Shown: one piece after another, positions 54,278 to 55,480 of the stretch | How positions within the stretch are numbered: position 1 is the stretch's first letter | Layout of the letters: every line of letters starts with the position of its first letter | Assembly: GCA_013214525.1 (NCBI GenBank) | Contig: JABSSG010000030.1 | Location: forward strand, 1 to 55,480 | From: Rickettsiales bacterium | GTDB taxonomy: Bacteria > Pseudomonadota > Alphaproteobacteria > Rickettsiales > JABSSG01 | DNA length: 55,480 nucleotides | Direction: 5' to 3' | Made by a program: the position numbers and the translations under genes | Notes under the pieces: model-generated | Seen by the model: only the letters and a program-made list of their open reading frames with translations | Told to the model about the DNA's origin: nothing | Databases searched by the model: none

Positions 54278-54835
54278 CTAAAGTTCATGATATTCTGCTA
54301 TATTGTTAATGTCACCTATATTTTTTATAATGTCTAAACATTTATGATCCTCTATAAATACAAGTGCTGAACCCTCTACGCAAGCATCATATGCTTCCTT
54401 ATAGCGTTCTACTTCATACAAAAAATATCCCAGCTCTTGTAAATTAGCTCCTTGTTCTTGTGGTGTCGGAGTAATTACTTCCTGTGAAGTAGCAACTTGC
54501 ATTGCATCAATTGCCTGATAAATATTACCATACAAAAAATGTATTTGAGCTTCAGTAGCAAGTACTTCTCCCCAAGGTTTAGAATGATTTTCTATCCATT
54601 CTGAACTTTGCATTAACACCTTCGCCTGTTCAATATTTTCTAATGCCTTCTCAAGATTCTTTAATCCTATATATATATTTGCAAAAATTCTATAATGTAC
54701 AACTTGGTAATCAACTGAAATAGCTAGTTCTTTTGCTTGATTCTGTAAGGTAAGAGCTTCTTCATATTTATCTAAGTTATATAATGATAGTATTGCTTTA
54801 TAAACACCTTGAAATGTGCTTAAGTTCTTAGTCAT
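54278..54835 (-). CDS. TPR-repeat protein
   Basis: The 185-residue protein is all helical with TPR-type pairs: AILSLYNLDKYEEALTLQNQ, then IFANIYIGLKNLEKALENIEQ-like repeats (stated in pieces: IYIGLKNLEKALENIE), HFLYGNIYQAIDAM, and LGYFLYEVERYKEAYDAC. TPR proteins mediate protein contacts. No signal peptide. It lies directly downstream of the 5S gene on the same strand. Function unknown. Confidence 0.72.
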   Translation of the reverse strand: MTKNLSTFQGVYKAILSLYNLDKYEEALTLQNQAKELAISVDYQVVHYRIFANIYIGLKNLEKALENIEQAKVLMQSSEWIENHSKPWGEVLATEAQIHFLYGNIYQAIDAMQVATSQEVITPTPQEQGANLQELGYFLYEVERYKEAYDACVEGSALVFIEDHKCLDIIKNIGDINNIAEYHEL

Positions 54836-54882
54836 AGGTCTTAGGATTTTATATTTATAGAGAAAAACTGTTTGTTTAATAA

Positions 54883-54999
54883 GCTTGGCGACGTCCTAGT
54901 CTCCCATGCCTTAAGACATAGTACAATCGGCGCTGTATGGTTTCACGTTTGAGTTCGGGATGGGATCTCGTGTGTCACATACGCTATAGCCACCAAGCC
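54883..54999 (-). rRNA. rrf: 5S ribosomal RNA
   Basis: On the minus strand a 117-base 5S rRNA with closing helix GCTTGG/CCAAGC, and internal conserved parts CCCATCCCGAACTC and GGGAGACTAGG. It follows the 23S gene at a distance of about 100 bases, in the usual 23S-5S order. Confidence 0.95.
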
Positions 55000-55100
55000 A
55001 ATTAAACAAACAATTAGCTTAATACTCCCACTGTTTTATAAAGAAATATACGATTCAAACCGCCAAGATTATACCTGAACTTAATGTCTGCATTATATAA

Positions 55101-55480
<380 letters not shown>

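Overview
The window looks like the chromosome of an AT-rich, host-associated alphaproteobacterium of the order Rickettsiales, probably close to Rickettsiaceae. The reasons are the very AT-rich coding and intergenic DNA, the reduced but typical rickettsial gene set (propionyl-CoA carboxylase pccB-pccA, DUF2671-like small protein, HdaA, fabI next to tRNA-Ser, AprD/AprE-type type I secretion, DapE, EnvZ/OmpR pair), an ankyrin-repeat protein, many dispersed palindromic elements, and a 23S-5S unit with no 16S in view. The genus cannot be fixed from this window; a protist- or arthropod-associated lineage is an inference.

Layout. 0.4-8.9 kb: core genes (yebC-ruvC, pccB-pccA, a small rickettsial protein, ybeY-lnt and two membrane proteins). 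9.1-13.7 kb: an accessory island with an outer-membrane beta-barrel, two related cysteine-rich proteins flanking a membrane-hairpin protein, and a type II restriction-modification pair that I recognise as HinP1I-like (GCGC). 13.8-19.2 kb: tilS, AI-2E-type permease, hdaA, fabI, tRNA-Ser(UGA), a 163-bp mobile-type repeat and bamD. 19.4-25.2 kb: a large secreted cysteine-rich protein, a possible lipoprotein, queD, a coiled-coil membrane protein, a frameshifted hydrolase and lolA. 25.4-34.6 kb: DUF4239 protein, rlmH, a response regulator with a degenerate receiver followed by an MsbA-like exporter, yajC-secD-trmB, ompR-envZ. 34.9-46.0 kb: an arginine-kinase-like phosphagen kinase, lgt, a type I secretion ABC/membrane-fusion pair, folC, an unknown protein, a glycosyltransferase and dapE. 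46.0-54.8 kb: accessory genes (unknown proteins, a frameshifted gene, ankyrin protein, membrane-anchored methyltransferase, N-terminally short AddB, TPR protein). 54.9-55.48 kb: 5S rRNA and the 3' end of 23S rRNA on the minus strand.

How it fits together. Many core genes serve the cell envelope: lgt and lnt modify lipoproteins, lolA carries them, BamD (a lipoprotein) assembles outer-membrane proteins, YajC/SecD assist export, MsbA-like and PrtD-like transporters move lipid or protein, and EnvZ/OmpR senses the envelope. The accessory genes look like host-interaction or genome-defence cargo. The most striking observations are: an animal/protist-type arginine kinase in a bacterium with Gly where the catalytic Cys should be; a family of terminal-inverted-repeat elements (about 164 bp long form plus short forms); an 81-bp inverted repeat whose two copies exactly bracket the methyltransferase-addB segment, with a partial third copy in front of pccB; and a cluster of paralogous cysteine-rich proteins beside the restriction-modification system.
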